Below, one piece after another: positions 56,101 through 64,000 of a stretch of DNA of 64,000 nucleotides. The DNA lies in assembly GCF_000224145.3 (NCBI RefSeq), contig NC_020168.2:3700561-3764560 (forward strand), in the 5' to 3' direction. The notes under the pieces were generated by a model. That model had not been told where the DNA came from and searched no databases. It saw only the letters and a program-made list of their open reading frames with translations. Source of the DNA: Ciona intestinalis (lineage: Eukaryota > Chordata > Ascidiacea > Phlebobranchia > Cionidae). The position numbers and the translations under genes are program-made. Numbering within the stretch: position 1 is the stretch's first letter; each line of letters begins with the position of its first letter.

Positions 56101-59100
56101 ACATGTAGGGATGTAGGGAATACAATCTGTGGTAGTCTTTAGTCTGTCTGAAGTTTTAGTTTCATTTTGTTGTTTTCCCACTTTTTTATTTTGGTATTTT
56201 ATTTTGTTTAAACTTTGTTTCTCAGGGCAAATTTAAACAAAGTAGTTAAATGTGGACTTGATGCACTGAAGTATTGCTTAGGATCAAGCTGTCCAACTAT
56301 ACTTGACCTTGTTCCAATGCTAATAAAGCAATACCCGGTAATGGTGGTTCAAAAACTCTTAGCTACGTTTGTTTGATTATATTTTAACTGGTTACAAGGC
56401 ACAGGGGTTAAGGCACCAGCTTCTAAAGTGGGGGTTTATGTTTGATACTGCTCTCTGCCACCATTGTGGGCATAGGTGGCCGTGGGCAAGATACTTTAAC
56501 ACAGTAGGCTAGTACTTTGGGCGATCCAAATTGCAAACCACCTAAAAATCTGTTTAATTTGACTCATTGTCTTTTGCCAAACTTTCACTAAGAAACTATA
56601 TTATACAAAAACACAATTCTTTTTTTTTCAGTCTATCGTACAGTTAGCATCCCAAATCACCAATATCCAAAGCCTTGGTGATTTGTTGAAAATAAATTCA
56701 ACCGACATGGACAAGATATTGGACCTAATGTGCTGTGGCAACTTAAGTCCCCTCATCGGAAACTTTACCTTCTTACCTTCCAATCTTGGTGAACCATTTT
56801 GTGATTCAATGATTGTAGATGATCTGCTCAACTGGACATTAGAGGCAGGAAGACAGTTTAACAAGGATATTACGCATTTTGAAATCTGCAGGTTGGTAAT
56901 ACAAAGTTTTTATTAAAGTTTTTATAATTACATTTTTGGGGAATTTAGTTTTTTTAATAACTTAAAAAATCTTTTTGTTTAAATTTATAATTCAGTTGAC
57001 TGATATTATTTTTTAAAGTTGATCTTAAGATGATCTCCATTATTTATTGACCATGCCTAACCTTTTGAAGTGCCCTTGGTGCTTGTTTATTTTTTAAATT
57101 ATTAGAAACCTTAAATAAATATGTTTCTCAAGATAAGACATCTTAAGAAATGGTTAATAGGTTTTTAACCATTATTGTGTTTTACACTGGTAGTTTTGTT
57201 CTTATATCCTTAATTTTCACTATTTTGCACCTAAATTTCAACTAATATATCAACTGCACCACTTTTAACTTTTAATATTTTAGAATTTTTGATGATCTAC
57301 GTATAACGATTATGGCTGCTTGGAAAACTCGCTGCGATGTTAGAAAATTTGTGCATTGGCTTAAAAACACACTACCAACACAGTATCAGCATCTGGTTCC
57401 CCACATTGAAAAAGCAATCAATATAGTTTATGAGTTTTTAAAAGATTGGAGAATTCCAAAATGTCCAGGTGACTTCTTAAACTATTTTTCATCGGAATAA
57501 TTTTTCATGGCATTATAGTCGAGGTTTAAAAATTAACTTGGAGTTTTAAATAATAAATTAAACTAGTAAATATCTTTTATTCTATTTGACTACTTGATAA
57601 TGTCATTTTAGGTGAAATTTGTATTTGTTCAAAAACCTCTTGCATTCTTTATTAGACATTTTTGTCTTTTACCATTTTTATAGATACCACTTACGTAATG
57701 CATAATGTTGCATATTTACCTCTTAAATTCCTACATTTCTTTAGCACTTGGCCAGGCATGTATTCTTGGTCTTCATCGAGGTGAAGAAGGAAAGGTTGTG
57801 GCCACTAGGTGTTCACTTAATAAAGTTTGTGGTGCTTTTAAACTCACTTTTAATATTGGTAAGTTACAAAAATCTCTCTCTATATATATTTTAAAAACAT
57901 AACTTTTATAAACACTAAAGCGAATGATACACTTTACTTTTGATCACTAAAGCGAATGATACACTTAACTTTTGCAAGGTATGTGCATTGATGGTAAAAA
58001 ATATTATAAGAATAAATTTACTTGCCTTTCTTACTACATTCATGTTCGACGTTTTAGATGGAAAAAGTGTGAATGGATCATACCATGATTGTGTAGTGAA
58101 AGGTTCATGCTCAATACCCTGCAACACCCCATCAGCTAAGTCACAGATATCCAAGCAAGCCAAAATCAGTGTAACGCGCTGTAGTTCGTATGAATGTTGC
58201 TATGAAGATATTTGCAATATTCCACCAAGTAAGCTGTCATTTCACTTCTAATTTCAGGAAAATATAATTTTTCCTGAAAAAAAATAATTTCAGGCTTCAC
58301 TGGACGTGTTTTATTCTATAAGACATTGAACAACAATTGCTCCAAACCAGTGGTCACAAATGGTTTGTCTAAATTATCAGCCATCTATAAAAATTCAAAA
58401 AAATTAATTACCTACAAAGTAACATACATGATAACTTGTGAGCTGGCACAAAGTGTATGAACACCCATGCCATAACGACTGTTGTATTCTGGCCACCAGA
58501 GTATAAAGCAAGTTACATTTATATGGGTGAGTTCCCATAGAATGCCACGAGACCTTAGATTTAGGCAATACTTGGCCTATTATCCCAAAAACTTCATGTG
58601 TTTGTAATTGATAAATATTTTTTATAGAACCACCGCTGCAATGCTATACTGGGCCATCAATACTTGGCCTATTATCCCAAAAACTTCATGTGTTTGTAAT
58701 TGATAAATATTTGTTATAGAACCACCGCTGCAATGCTATACTGGGCCATCATTTCCAGGCAGTGGGAAACCATCTGTGATGCAATGTGAACCAGATCAAG
58801 TCTGTTATACTCAATACAGATTATCCAATAATGCTCTTAACAACAGAACAGGTGAAAAGTTAGAAAGCTTTGTAAACATGCTAACTTAATATAGGAAGCC
58901 AAGGCCCCTGTTTGCTGTAATGTAGGTTTTAAACTTGTGAAAAATATTTAACTATTTTGGCAATTAAAAAAAGCGGATAATTAATACTGGTAAGTGTTGT
59001 CTAATTGGAAGTAAAGCATGGTAAAAAAAGATCAAACAATAAAGTTAAAAAAAATTGTTTATGAACATACAGAATCATTCTTTTGTTTTTTTGACTTTCA

Positions 59101-62100
59101 GACGGTGAAAGAAATCTTTCTGCATTCTCCGGCTGTGGTTCTTATTCTAACTGTTCTCGTCTGTGTACCAATGCCACTGCCCCACCAAAACCAAGAAATG
59201 TTACAGTTCCAGGTGGAAACAGAGTATCCCCAGGTCAATGTGACATTGTGAAATGTTGCTTCGATGACTTGTGCAATTATGCTTTCCGGCCAGGTAAGTT
59301 GTAGATATTGTATTTTTATTCTGTTGTTATAACTTAGTGTTAGATTTATGCAACTGTATATTCTTATAAAGGTAAAGGTTGTTAAAGAGCTGTTTAATTT
59401 TATAAAGGCTAAAGGCTGTTTATCCTTATAAAGGCTCTTTCATCAAATATTTAAACCAATCATTTTTACTGATGCAGTTGCACATACTTTTTTCTCAAAT
59501 CCTGTTTTAACAACTGATGCTTTGCTGTTGAATCACCACTGTTTAAATGATACAATGTTTGTTATTGTTTTCGGAGAACTAATAAAATAACAAAATACGA
59601 TTAAAACAAACTTTAAAACAAAAATTAAAAAGTGATCGGAATTTGCTTTTGCATCAAATCTTCAAACCAATCATAAAAGTACGTGATCTACATATAGTAT
59701 GAAAATATATAATTTTGTGTGCAAATAATAGATTGTTTCGGGATGCATAAAACAAATGGTATTTAATTATGAGTATTTTGTTTTTGTTTCAAGAACCTGC
59801 AGTTTGTCATAACGGTTTGTCAACTGCTGAAGACCGAAACATTCTTCCAAGCCAAGAATGTAAAGAAGATGAAGTGTGTGCTACATATTTTGGTTCAATT
59901 TCTGATGGTGAAAACTCCTTTGACAGTCAAAGGCGGAAAGTTGCTTTCTCCGCATGTGCCCCTAAATCTCACTGCACCAAAGATTATGATTGCTCCCTGC
60001 CTGGTTCCATTCAGTACTTGCGACATAAATCACATTCCAACTTAACTGAATGCAATAGAAGTGAATGCTGTAATGGAACTAATTGCAATCGGCCGTTTAA
60101 ACGTAAGAAGTAACATAAATTTTATGTATCTCTGTAAGTATAGTAACAAAGAATAAAATAAAACTTCTTTTTATAAAAAGTGATTTTTATGGCGGTTATG
60201 ACAAAGCTGTAGTCTATTCCATTATTCAATAATTCTTTATCAATATTATTGACAGTTTTTCTTCTATACTTAGCCTGTCTAAAAAAACTGTTGTTTAAAG
60301 TAGCTGCACCATACAACTATGGAATAATTGTATATTTTTTCCCAAACTAAGTTTTTACATTAACAACTAAAATATATAAAATTATTAACTAAACGTGTAC
60401 AACAGTTAAAAAACAACCTAAATATTTCAGCTCCTCTCGTAACCTGTTATACTGGCCCTTCTGAAAGGAATGGAAGCCAACCTGCATATAAAGAGTGCAA
60501 ACAGGATGAAGTTTGTTTTTCAATTTTTGGAAAAATCGGAACAGGTAACATTTTCTTGAATGCATATTGTACATTAAAATAAAAATTTTTAAAAGCTATT
60601 TAATGTTTACTTGAACAGAAGTTTAAACTATGTAATGTAATGTTATTTGTATTAATGACACCTAATTTAAAATTTAATGTAGCTTTTAGGTTTGCCCATG
60701 TTAAGATGCATAACACTGCTTGCTTAGGGTCAATTGTTGTCTTAATTAACAGCTAATATTTAAATTAAACAGTTTTGTATTTATAAACCTGTCAAGTGTT
60801 GATATTAACTGTTGCCGATACGCAGAAGAAAACCAATTGACATAAAAATTATGCATTGCACAAATAAAGTAACAATGCCTGCATGCACCTAGTGCACTAA
60901 TGTTCTAAAACCATCTCTCTCTCCCGAATCAATGAAAAATGATTTTCTCATATATTCTGAATGTTACTTATGATAATAAAATGCTAATTTAAACTGTACT
61001 TTTGTTAATACAGCAAGACGAAATTTGACCGGTGTATATATGGGTTGTGCACCACGTTCTATCTGTGCACCAAGATGCTCAGCTCCAAACTTTGGGAGGA
61101 TATTGAGCAACTTTACCGACATTGATTATGTTGAGTGTGAAAAAGTGGACTGTTGTATGGAAGATATGTGCAATGATGGTTACAAGCCAGGTAAGGTTAA
61201 AGTGATTAAACCAAATTTAAACTACTGGAATTCTCCCATGTTTTATTGCACAGAATTGAAATGAAAGAAAAATGTTTCTATTGTTTTATTCCACACTACT
61301 TAACTGTTGGTTTAAGGACTGTTGATTTGCTGTTGATTCCTCATTGTTTAAATAATAGAATGTTTGCTGTTGTTTTCGAAGATATTATAAAATGACAAAA
61401 TATGATTAAAACAAACTTTAAAACAAAAAAATAAAAAGTTACTAGGATTCGCAATTTTTATTTCACAGAGATAGAAAATACCAATGTTAACAAGCATGTC
61501 ACTTATATTGTATAACATTGTTTATGATTTATAAGCTTTCTTACCAATCAAGCTTACATTAACTAATGAATTCTAAGTATTGTGTGACTTATAGCAGACT
61601 TCTTCAAAATCTCATTATTTCAATACATCTGCAGAACCTACTACATGCTTCGTCGGTTTATCAACACTGGATTTCAATAGTGGCCTCAGTTCAATGGAAT
61701 GTGAACATGGCCAAGTGTGTGCAATATATTATGGAGAGGTTGATACAGGCAAGTACAAAATTTAAACAGTGAAAATTATTATAAAAAGTGTTGCTGTTAG
61801 AAGTATGATAAACGTAAAATGCTGTTCTGACAATTTATTACTAATATGCATTTGAATATAATAAATACAATAGCTTTTGAGTTAAAATTGTGCATCTTAT
61901 CAAGTCATACGAATTCAAGTCAACTAGGACAATCACTTAGCTTGTAATAAGGAAATACAAAATTTATGAAACAGAACACCCATACAATGACTGTCAATGC
62001 CCCGCCACACGAGGATAAACTTACATTAATTCAATCATGATTCTCCACTCAAAGAGCTTTTTCACACCTTCTAGTTTAATATAGTCTAATACTAAATTAC

Positions 62101-64000
62101 ATCTTGTTGTTGTATAAATATTATATGATTACAGGCAGCTCAAAAGTATCCGGTGCATTTTCCAACTGTGCTCCTGTCTCTCATTGCACTGAAAATTATG
62201 ACTGTTCCCTACCACAGTCTGTTGACCAACTGAGGGAAGCAGTCGCATTAACTGGAACATCAGGAATAAATGTAACCAAATGCCATCGGTCCGAATGCTG
62301 CCATGGAAACGAATGTAACAGGCCATATACATGTAAGATTTGTTTTTGACCTTCTAAAAAAAAAAAAAGGATATTAACGTACCATTTGAATTAAATGTGT
62401 TTTCATTTCTATTTGAAATTATAATACCATACAGTTTCAAGTATTGCAAATTACCTTAAACTATTGGTATATTTTCGAAAATTGTTAATTTGGTTAGCTA
62501 GTTTCGGTGTTTTGTAATGCTAACTTGTACACTCAGCTTCTGTCTCTTGTATGAATGGAATGCGCACCTTTACAAGAAAGGGAGGGAAACTCATAAGAGA
62601 TCAAGCCCAGATTTTTGACTGTCAACGAAATGACTCCATATGTGTGCTTTGGGATTTAACAAAAGTTGAAAACGGAAGTACAGGTATAATATATCTACAA
62701 TATTTTATTTGAAACAAGTGGGTCCAGATGATGCAAACATATTTTGCGACCTGTGACACGTTATTGAATAGATTTTTTTTTAAAAACTTTTATTCTGTTG
62801 GCTTACCTTCTTTATTTAAACAAAAATCACTGTGGTGACCTTATTATGTTTGACTGTTCAATGCACACAATGTTTACTCTAAGAATTTTCAGGTATGTTG
62901 CTCCATGGGGGCATGAGCAAGCCACTTTGCAGTAGTACCTCCCAGTGGTCACATGGTGTCTAATAATATAACTGTGTTATAACTTCTAAATTTTACCCAT
63001 CAGGCCTCAATATACAACTTTTATTCTTTAAACATTTAACACGAATTAATTCATCTTATTCTTATTTCTATCAGTTCATGTTGAGCTCGGATCATGTGCC
63101 TTCCGGCACACAAGTTTGAGTTGCGCCTTGGGAATCTCATTCATAGGAGGTGCATCGGACTGCAACATGACAGTTTGCTATGAAGATCGGTGTAACCTTG
63201 GATCTGACCCACCCCCTTATCATTCCAACCATAAGTCTTGTGCATCTGGTGACAGAATCTACTTATACAAGAATGGGCCTTTAATTGATGGAAAGTTTGA
63301 AGTCGTTATTTGTCCTAATGAAGATGACAATTGCGTCTTCAGCTCGAGTTACAATGTTTTGGGCGACTACAAATGTAAATTGTTGTTGAACTTTTTAAAT
63401 GAAACATTTATTATTTTTTTTTTTCAGATTATGTGGAAAAAGCTGAATGTATTCCATCTAATAAAACACATTACATGTGCAAACCAGAAATAAGTGAAGG
63501 AAACCGAACAACATTAATACGAAATTGCACGTATGAAATTTGTGATGAACCAAAATGTAACAACCGTTCTATTCCAACACCAATACCCAGGGATGATTGC
63601 CCCAAAACTGATGGACCAGGTTAGCATAAGAACAAGGTTTCCTTGATTCGCAAACACAAACATTAATCTAAACATAAATTATTTAAAAATATATTTGAAG
63701 ATAGTGTATATTTTCAACATTATACTAACTGTGTATACTTAACGTTATCCAAAGCATTGGGTAAGCATTTTATTTTTGTGGCACACCATACATTTAAAAC
63801 CAGAGTTTTACTTAACACACCCCAAAAAGCTTATAAACGATTTCGATTTTTTTAGTTTAGTTATACATAATAAATTTCACTCAAACCTTTGTGTATTTCA
63901 GATGACATCAAGTTTTTACCAAACTGCACATTAAAGAAAGGATTTGAAGCAGCACTTGAATGTGTGAAGCCTTGGTTAGCTGACTATCCTTATACCGGGA
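44102..64000 (+). CDS. giant secreted/surface mosaic protein: 5 CUB, at least 13 LU, 2 TIL, novel helical domain (3' end outside window)
   Basis: Starts with signal peptide MEFKFVAFVVACLLASAKYS (exon 44102-44165) and continues past the window. About 50 further exons sum to roughly 2,190 codons. In order: CUB1-5 (46213-49143), LU1, TIL1, LU2, LU3, TIL2, LU4, LU5, LU6, a helical cysteine domain (56226-57468), LU7 to LU13, then the start of what looks like a second helical domain (63902 on). CUB domains occupy two exons each in phases 1-0-1. LU modules are mostly two exons with all borders in phase 1, and TIL modules are single 180-nt phase 1-1 exons. No transmembrane segment is visible, so secretion or a distant anchor are both possible. 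CUB and LU domains mediate protein binding, and TIL domains often inhibit proteases. What this protein does is unknown, and I recognise no orthologue. One exon is probably lost in the 55885-55934 gap. Confidence 0.8.
44190..44310. mobile_element. palindromic MITE, internally deleted
   Basis: TAGTAGGCTGGGGAAAGATG to CTTTCCCCACCCTCC with most of the interior missing; directly followed by another copy. Confidence 0.75.
44302..44470. mobile_element. palindromic MITE
   Basis: TAGTAGGGTAGGGGCAGACG to GTCCCATCTTCCCCTACTAT; side by side with the truncated copy before it, in intron 1 of the mosaic gene. Confidence 0.75.
44645..44858. mobile_element. palindromic MITE
   Basis: TATAGTAGGGTGGGGGAAGA at the left and GTGTCTCTTCCCGCACAGTA at the right, interior in inverted orientation. 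Confidence 0.75.
44862..45080 (+). repeat. SINE, head missing
   Basis: CACCTTGGGCAAAACACTTA, TTGTCCAAATTATC, ATGATAACTCGTCGACTGAC, TTATAACGGCTGTTGTTTTC and a (CATT)n end. A further tail fragment lies at 45182-45225. Confidence 0.75.
45262..45486. promoter_or_regulatory. cluster of NRF1-like GCGCATGCG sites
   Basis: TTGCGCATGCGCCGA near 45266, TTGCGCATGCGTGG near 45449 and GGCGCATGCGAAA near 45474 each contain the palindromic core of the NRF1 site. They lie in intron 1 of the mosaic gene in DNA that is more CpG-rich than its surroundings. Function is inferred from the motif only. Confidence 0.4.
47860..48005. mobile_element. palindromic MITE, truncated
   Basis: ATAGTAGGGAGAAAAAGTCA, then ATCCAAATATCCTTATTG and TTTTAAACAATTAACAACG. 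The right end is lost, and a single N lies at 47893. In the intron before CUB4. Confidence 0.65.
48540..48740 (+). repeat. homopolymer tract plus SINE tail
   Basis: A poly-T/poly-A stretch is followed by about 30 consecutive C, then a SINE tail (CACAAAGTAACATACATGGT, AACTCGTAAGCTGACACGAG, GGATAAAGTAAGTTACATTC, CATT repeats). It lies in the intron between CUB4 and CUB5. Confidence 0.75.
49275..49775 (+). other. LU domain 1
   Basis: Exons 49275-49385 and 49602-49775. Ten cysteines with the Ly6/uPAR signature end QCCHEDKCN; borders in phase 1. Confidence 0.85.
49813..50223. mobile_element. Tigger/pogo-like MITE with TA target duplication
   Basis: Left end TAGTCAACCGCGCTTAATCG and right end (reverse complement) CAGTTAACCCCGCTTAATCG match at nearly every position for about 28 bases, flanked by TA on both sides. 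The interior has a repeated unit of about 60 bp (CGATCGTCGATAAAGAGACA and TTCTCTTTAAATAGT). It lies in the intron after LU1 and has no transposase. Confidence 0.8.
50667..50846 (+). other. TIL domain 1
   Basis: One 180-nt exon with ten cysteines: CPGNM, NCASGCPLPSC, PCPQICRKCVC, TCIPFVQCP. This is the trypsin-inhibitor-like pattern. Whether it inhibits a protease is unknown. Confidence 0.85.
51082..52371 (+). other. LU domains 2 and 3
   Basis: LU2: 51082-51189 + 51624-51797, ending QCCSGILCN. LU3: 51880-51993 + 52243-52371, ending ECCKDNLCN. Ten cysteines each. A SINE separates the two LU2 exons. Confidence 0.85.
51380..51592 (+). repeat. SINE, diverged
   Basis: GTTGTGGCCATGTATATTCT, TTGGTTGTTCAAGATTTC, ACAAAGTAACATATGTGGTA, ACTCATAAGTTGGCATGAG and GGATAAAGAAG in SINE order, in the intron between the two LU2 exons. 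Confidence 0.65.
52643..52822 (+). other. TIL domain 2
   Basis: A 180-nt exon with the same cysteine pattern as TIL1 (KCGSGCPLPTC, FCKKCVCPEGT, TCIPSDQCP). Its sequence is close to TIL1, indicating duplication of an LU-LU-TIL or TIL block. Confidence 0.85.
53110..54393 (+). other. LU domains 4 and 5
   Basis: LU4: 53110-53208 + 53529-53705, starting TCFSGLHPL like LU1 and ending VCCNKSYCN. LU5: 53816-53935 + 54229-54393, ending RCCDENYCN. Ten cysteines each. Confidence 0.85.
53255..53437 (+). repeat. third-family repeat with (ATT)n end
   Basis: Plus-oriented copy of the element at 11228 and 37083: AACCACGCTTATTTTCTTCC, TTGTTTTGTCGCTATATCCT, AAATCTTCGCTACTGTGATA, AGAGACAAATAAAAG, then (TTA)n. 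In the LU4 intron. Confidence 0.8.
54829..55702 (+). other. LU domain 6 (eight-cysteine form, extra intron)
   Basis: Exons 54829-54885, 55078-55137 and 55532-55702. The usual first exon is divided by an additional phase-1 intron. Only eight cysteines are present; the CC motif is FC (RFCSTSKCN). Confidence 0.75.
55205..55300 (+). repeat. SINE tail, diverged
   Basis: ACATAGGTGATAGCTTGTAA, CAAGGTGCATGAACGACTGT and TTGCCCTGCCACGTATA; in an LU6 intron. Confidence 0.55.
55885..55934. other. assembly gap (50 N)
   Basis: Run of 50 N between the last LU6 exon and the first visible exon of the helical domain. The exon phases on either side do not match. Confidence 0.99.
56226..57468 (+). other. unrecognised helical cysteine domain
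   Basis: Exons 56226-56337, 56632-56891 and 57284-57468 encode about 185 residues. They include CGLDALKYCLGSSCPTILDL, LMCCGNLSPLIGNFTFLP, MIVDDLLNWTLEAG and WKTRCDVRKFVHWLKNTLP. The segment is leucine-rich, with predicted helices by eye and about nine cysteines, and has internal intron phases 0 and 2 unlike the LU modules. I cannot assign a family. A similar start (NCTLKKGFEAALECVKPWLA) appears at 63902. Confidence 0.65.
56393..56535 (+). repeat. SINE head, diverged
   Basis: AAGGCACAGGGGTTAAGGCA, a degenerate B box (GTTTGATACTGC) and CACCATTGTGGGCATAGG with GTGGGCAAGATACTTTAACA. It lies in an intron of the helical domain. Confidence 0.55.
57745..58228 (+). other. LU domain 7
   Basis: Exons 57745-57858 and 58058-58228; ten cysteines, ending ECCYEDICN. 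The intron between them holds a 32-bp direct repeat (CACTAAAGCGAATGATACAC twice, 57910-57975). Confidence 0.85.
58310..58520 (+). repeat. SINE, head truncated
   Basis: CAATTGCTCCAAACCAGTGG, TTGTCTAAATTATCAGCC, ACAAAGTAACATACATGATA, TGTGAGCTGGCACAAAGTGT and a TATAAAGCAAGTTACATT end, between LU7 and LU8. Confidence 0.8.
58567..58750. repeat. 92-bp tandem duplication containing the LU8 3' splice site
   Basis: Two almost identical units, 58567-58658 and 58659-58750. Each runs from AATACTTGGCCTATTATCCC through the acceptor (TTATAG) and about 31 bases of LU8 exon 1. The difference noticed is TTTTTTATAG versus TTTGTTATAG. Confidence 0.9.
58720..59293 (+). other. LU domain 8
   Basis: Exons 58720-58851 and 59102-59293; ten cysteines, ending KCCFDDLCN. 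The downstream copy of the duplicated acceptor (AG at 58718-58719) is the one that keeps the frame. Confidence 0.8.
59500..59605 (+). repeat. partial third-family-related repeat
   Basis: TTTTAACAACTGATGCTTTG, GTTTGTTATTGTTTTCGGAG and AATAACAAAATACGATTAAA; a close copy lies at 61310-61420 and a weaker one at 49480-49570. Confidence 0.5.
59794..60102 (+). other. LU domain 9 (single exon)
   Basis: One 309-nt phase 1-1 exon codes a whole LU module with ten cysteines (end ECCNGTNCN). The usual internal intron is absent. Confidence 0.85.
60431..61190 (+). other. LU domain 10
   Basis: Exons 60431-60544 and 61014-61190; ten cysteines, ending DCCMEDMCN. Confidence 0.85.
61310..61445 (+). repeat. partial third-family-related repeat
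   Basis: GACTGTTGATTTGCTGTTGA, TTGCTGTTGTTTTCGAAGAT and AAAATATGATTAAAACAAAC, parallel to 59500-59605. This suggests the two introns were copied with their exons or hit by the same element. Confidence 0.5.
61635..62332 (+). other. LU domain 11 (GC-AG intron)
   Basis: Exons 61635-61748 and 62135-62332; ten cysteines, ending ECCHGNECN. The internal intron starts GC (ACAG-GCAAGT). Confidence 0.8.
61950..62036 (+). repeat. SINE tail, diverged
   Basis: AATTTATGAAACAGAACACC, AATGACTGTCAATGCCCCGC and CACGAGGATAAACTTACATT, inside the GC-AG intron of LU11. Confidence 0.65.
62537..63619 (+). other. LU domains 12 and 13 (eight-cysteine forms, fused exon)
   Basis: Exons 62537-62683, 63075-63374 and 63428-63619. 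The 300-nt middle exon holds the end of LU12 (VCYEDRCN) and the start of LU13 without an intron. LU13 ends ICDEPKCN. Both have eight cysteines. Confidence 0.75.
63902..64000 (+). other. start of a probable second helical domain
   Basis: The last exon (phase 1 acceptor, cut by the window end) reads DDIKFLPNCTLKKG then FEAALECVKPWLADYPYTG. Its C-x11-12-C spacing and ALxC pattern resemble the first helical domain (VVKCGLDALKYCLGS). Confidence 0.5.

Noticed and set aside
57312..57500. stop codon after the helical domain as the end of the mosaic gene
   Set aside because: The exon has a good donor (CCAG-GTGACT) at 57468 that joins LU7 in phase 1, so the read-through stop is intronic.

Overview
The window looks like genomic DNA from an ascidian tunicate of the Ciona type. 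It is AT-rich with compact multi-exon chordate genes, and it is littered with short tRNA-derived SINEs and a palindromic MITE with GTAGGGTGGGG ends, which resemble the short repeats described from Ciona. Exons were read by hand from splice sites, phase and homology. Boundaries may be off by one or two bases, and UTRs are mostly undetermined. Species assignment is inference.

Layout, left to right. (1) 1-2552, plus: 3' part of an FSD1-like gene (COS box, fibronectin III, SPRY). (2) 3269-7455, plus: a single-CUB type I membrane protein with WW-binding PPxY motifs and a very basic tail. (3) 8075-10500, plus: the complex III Rieske protein UQCRFS1. (4) 20686-11026, minus: a 25-exon ZC3H18 orthologue, tail-to-tail with UQCRFS1. 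(5) 22551-23928, plus: an intronless MFSD10-like transporter whose frame is broken once. (6) 24983-25737, plus: BLOC1S6 (pallidin). (7) 26321-27451, plus: intronless La protein (SSB). (8) 28106-42363, plus: a BAR-RhoGAP protein of the ARHGAP17/ARHGAP44/SH3BP1 family. (9) 44102 to beyond 64000, plus: a very large secreted or surface mosaic protein.

The last gene is the most unusual part. After a signal peptide it carries five CUB domains, then at least thirteen Ly6/uPAR (LU) domains interspersed with two ten-cysteine TIL domains, and a cysteine-containing helical domain I do not recognise. That helical domain appears to start a second time at the window edge. CUB, LU and TIL modules are delimited by phase-1 introns, so the gene appears to have grown by exon duplication and shuffling. 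Three LU modules have eight rather than ten cysteines.

The housekeeping genes (Rieske, ZC3H18, MFSD10, pallidin, La) have unrelated functions and are simply neighbours. Introns and intergenic DNA hold most of the repeats: SINEs, palindromic MITEs, a third (ATT)n-tailed repeat family, a Tigger/pogo-like MITE, a small hAT-like element and many local tandem duplications. Two of these duplications copied a functional 3' splice site. Three assembly gaps (36652-36776, 37981-38030, 55885-55934) fall in introns of genes 8 and 9, and the last probably hides an exon.
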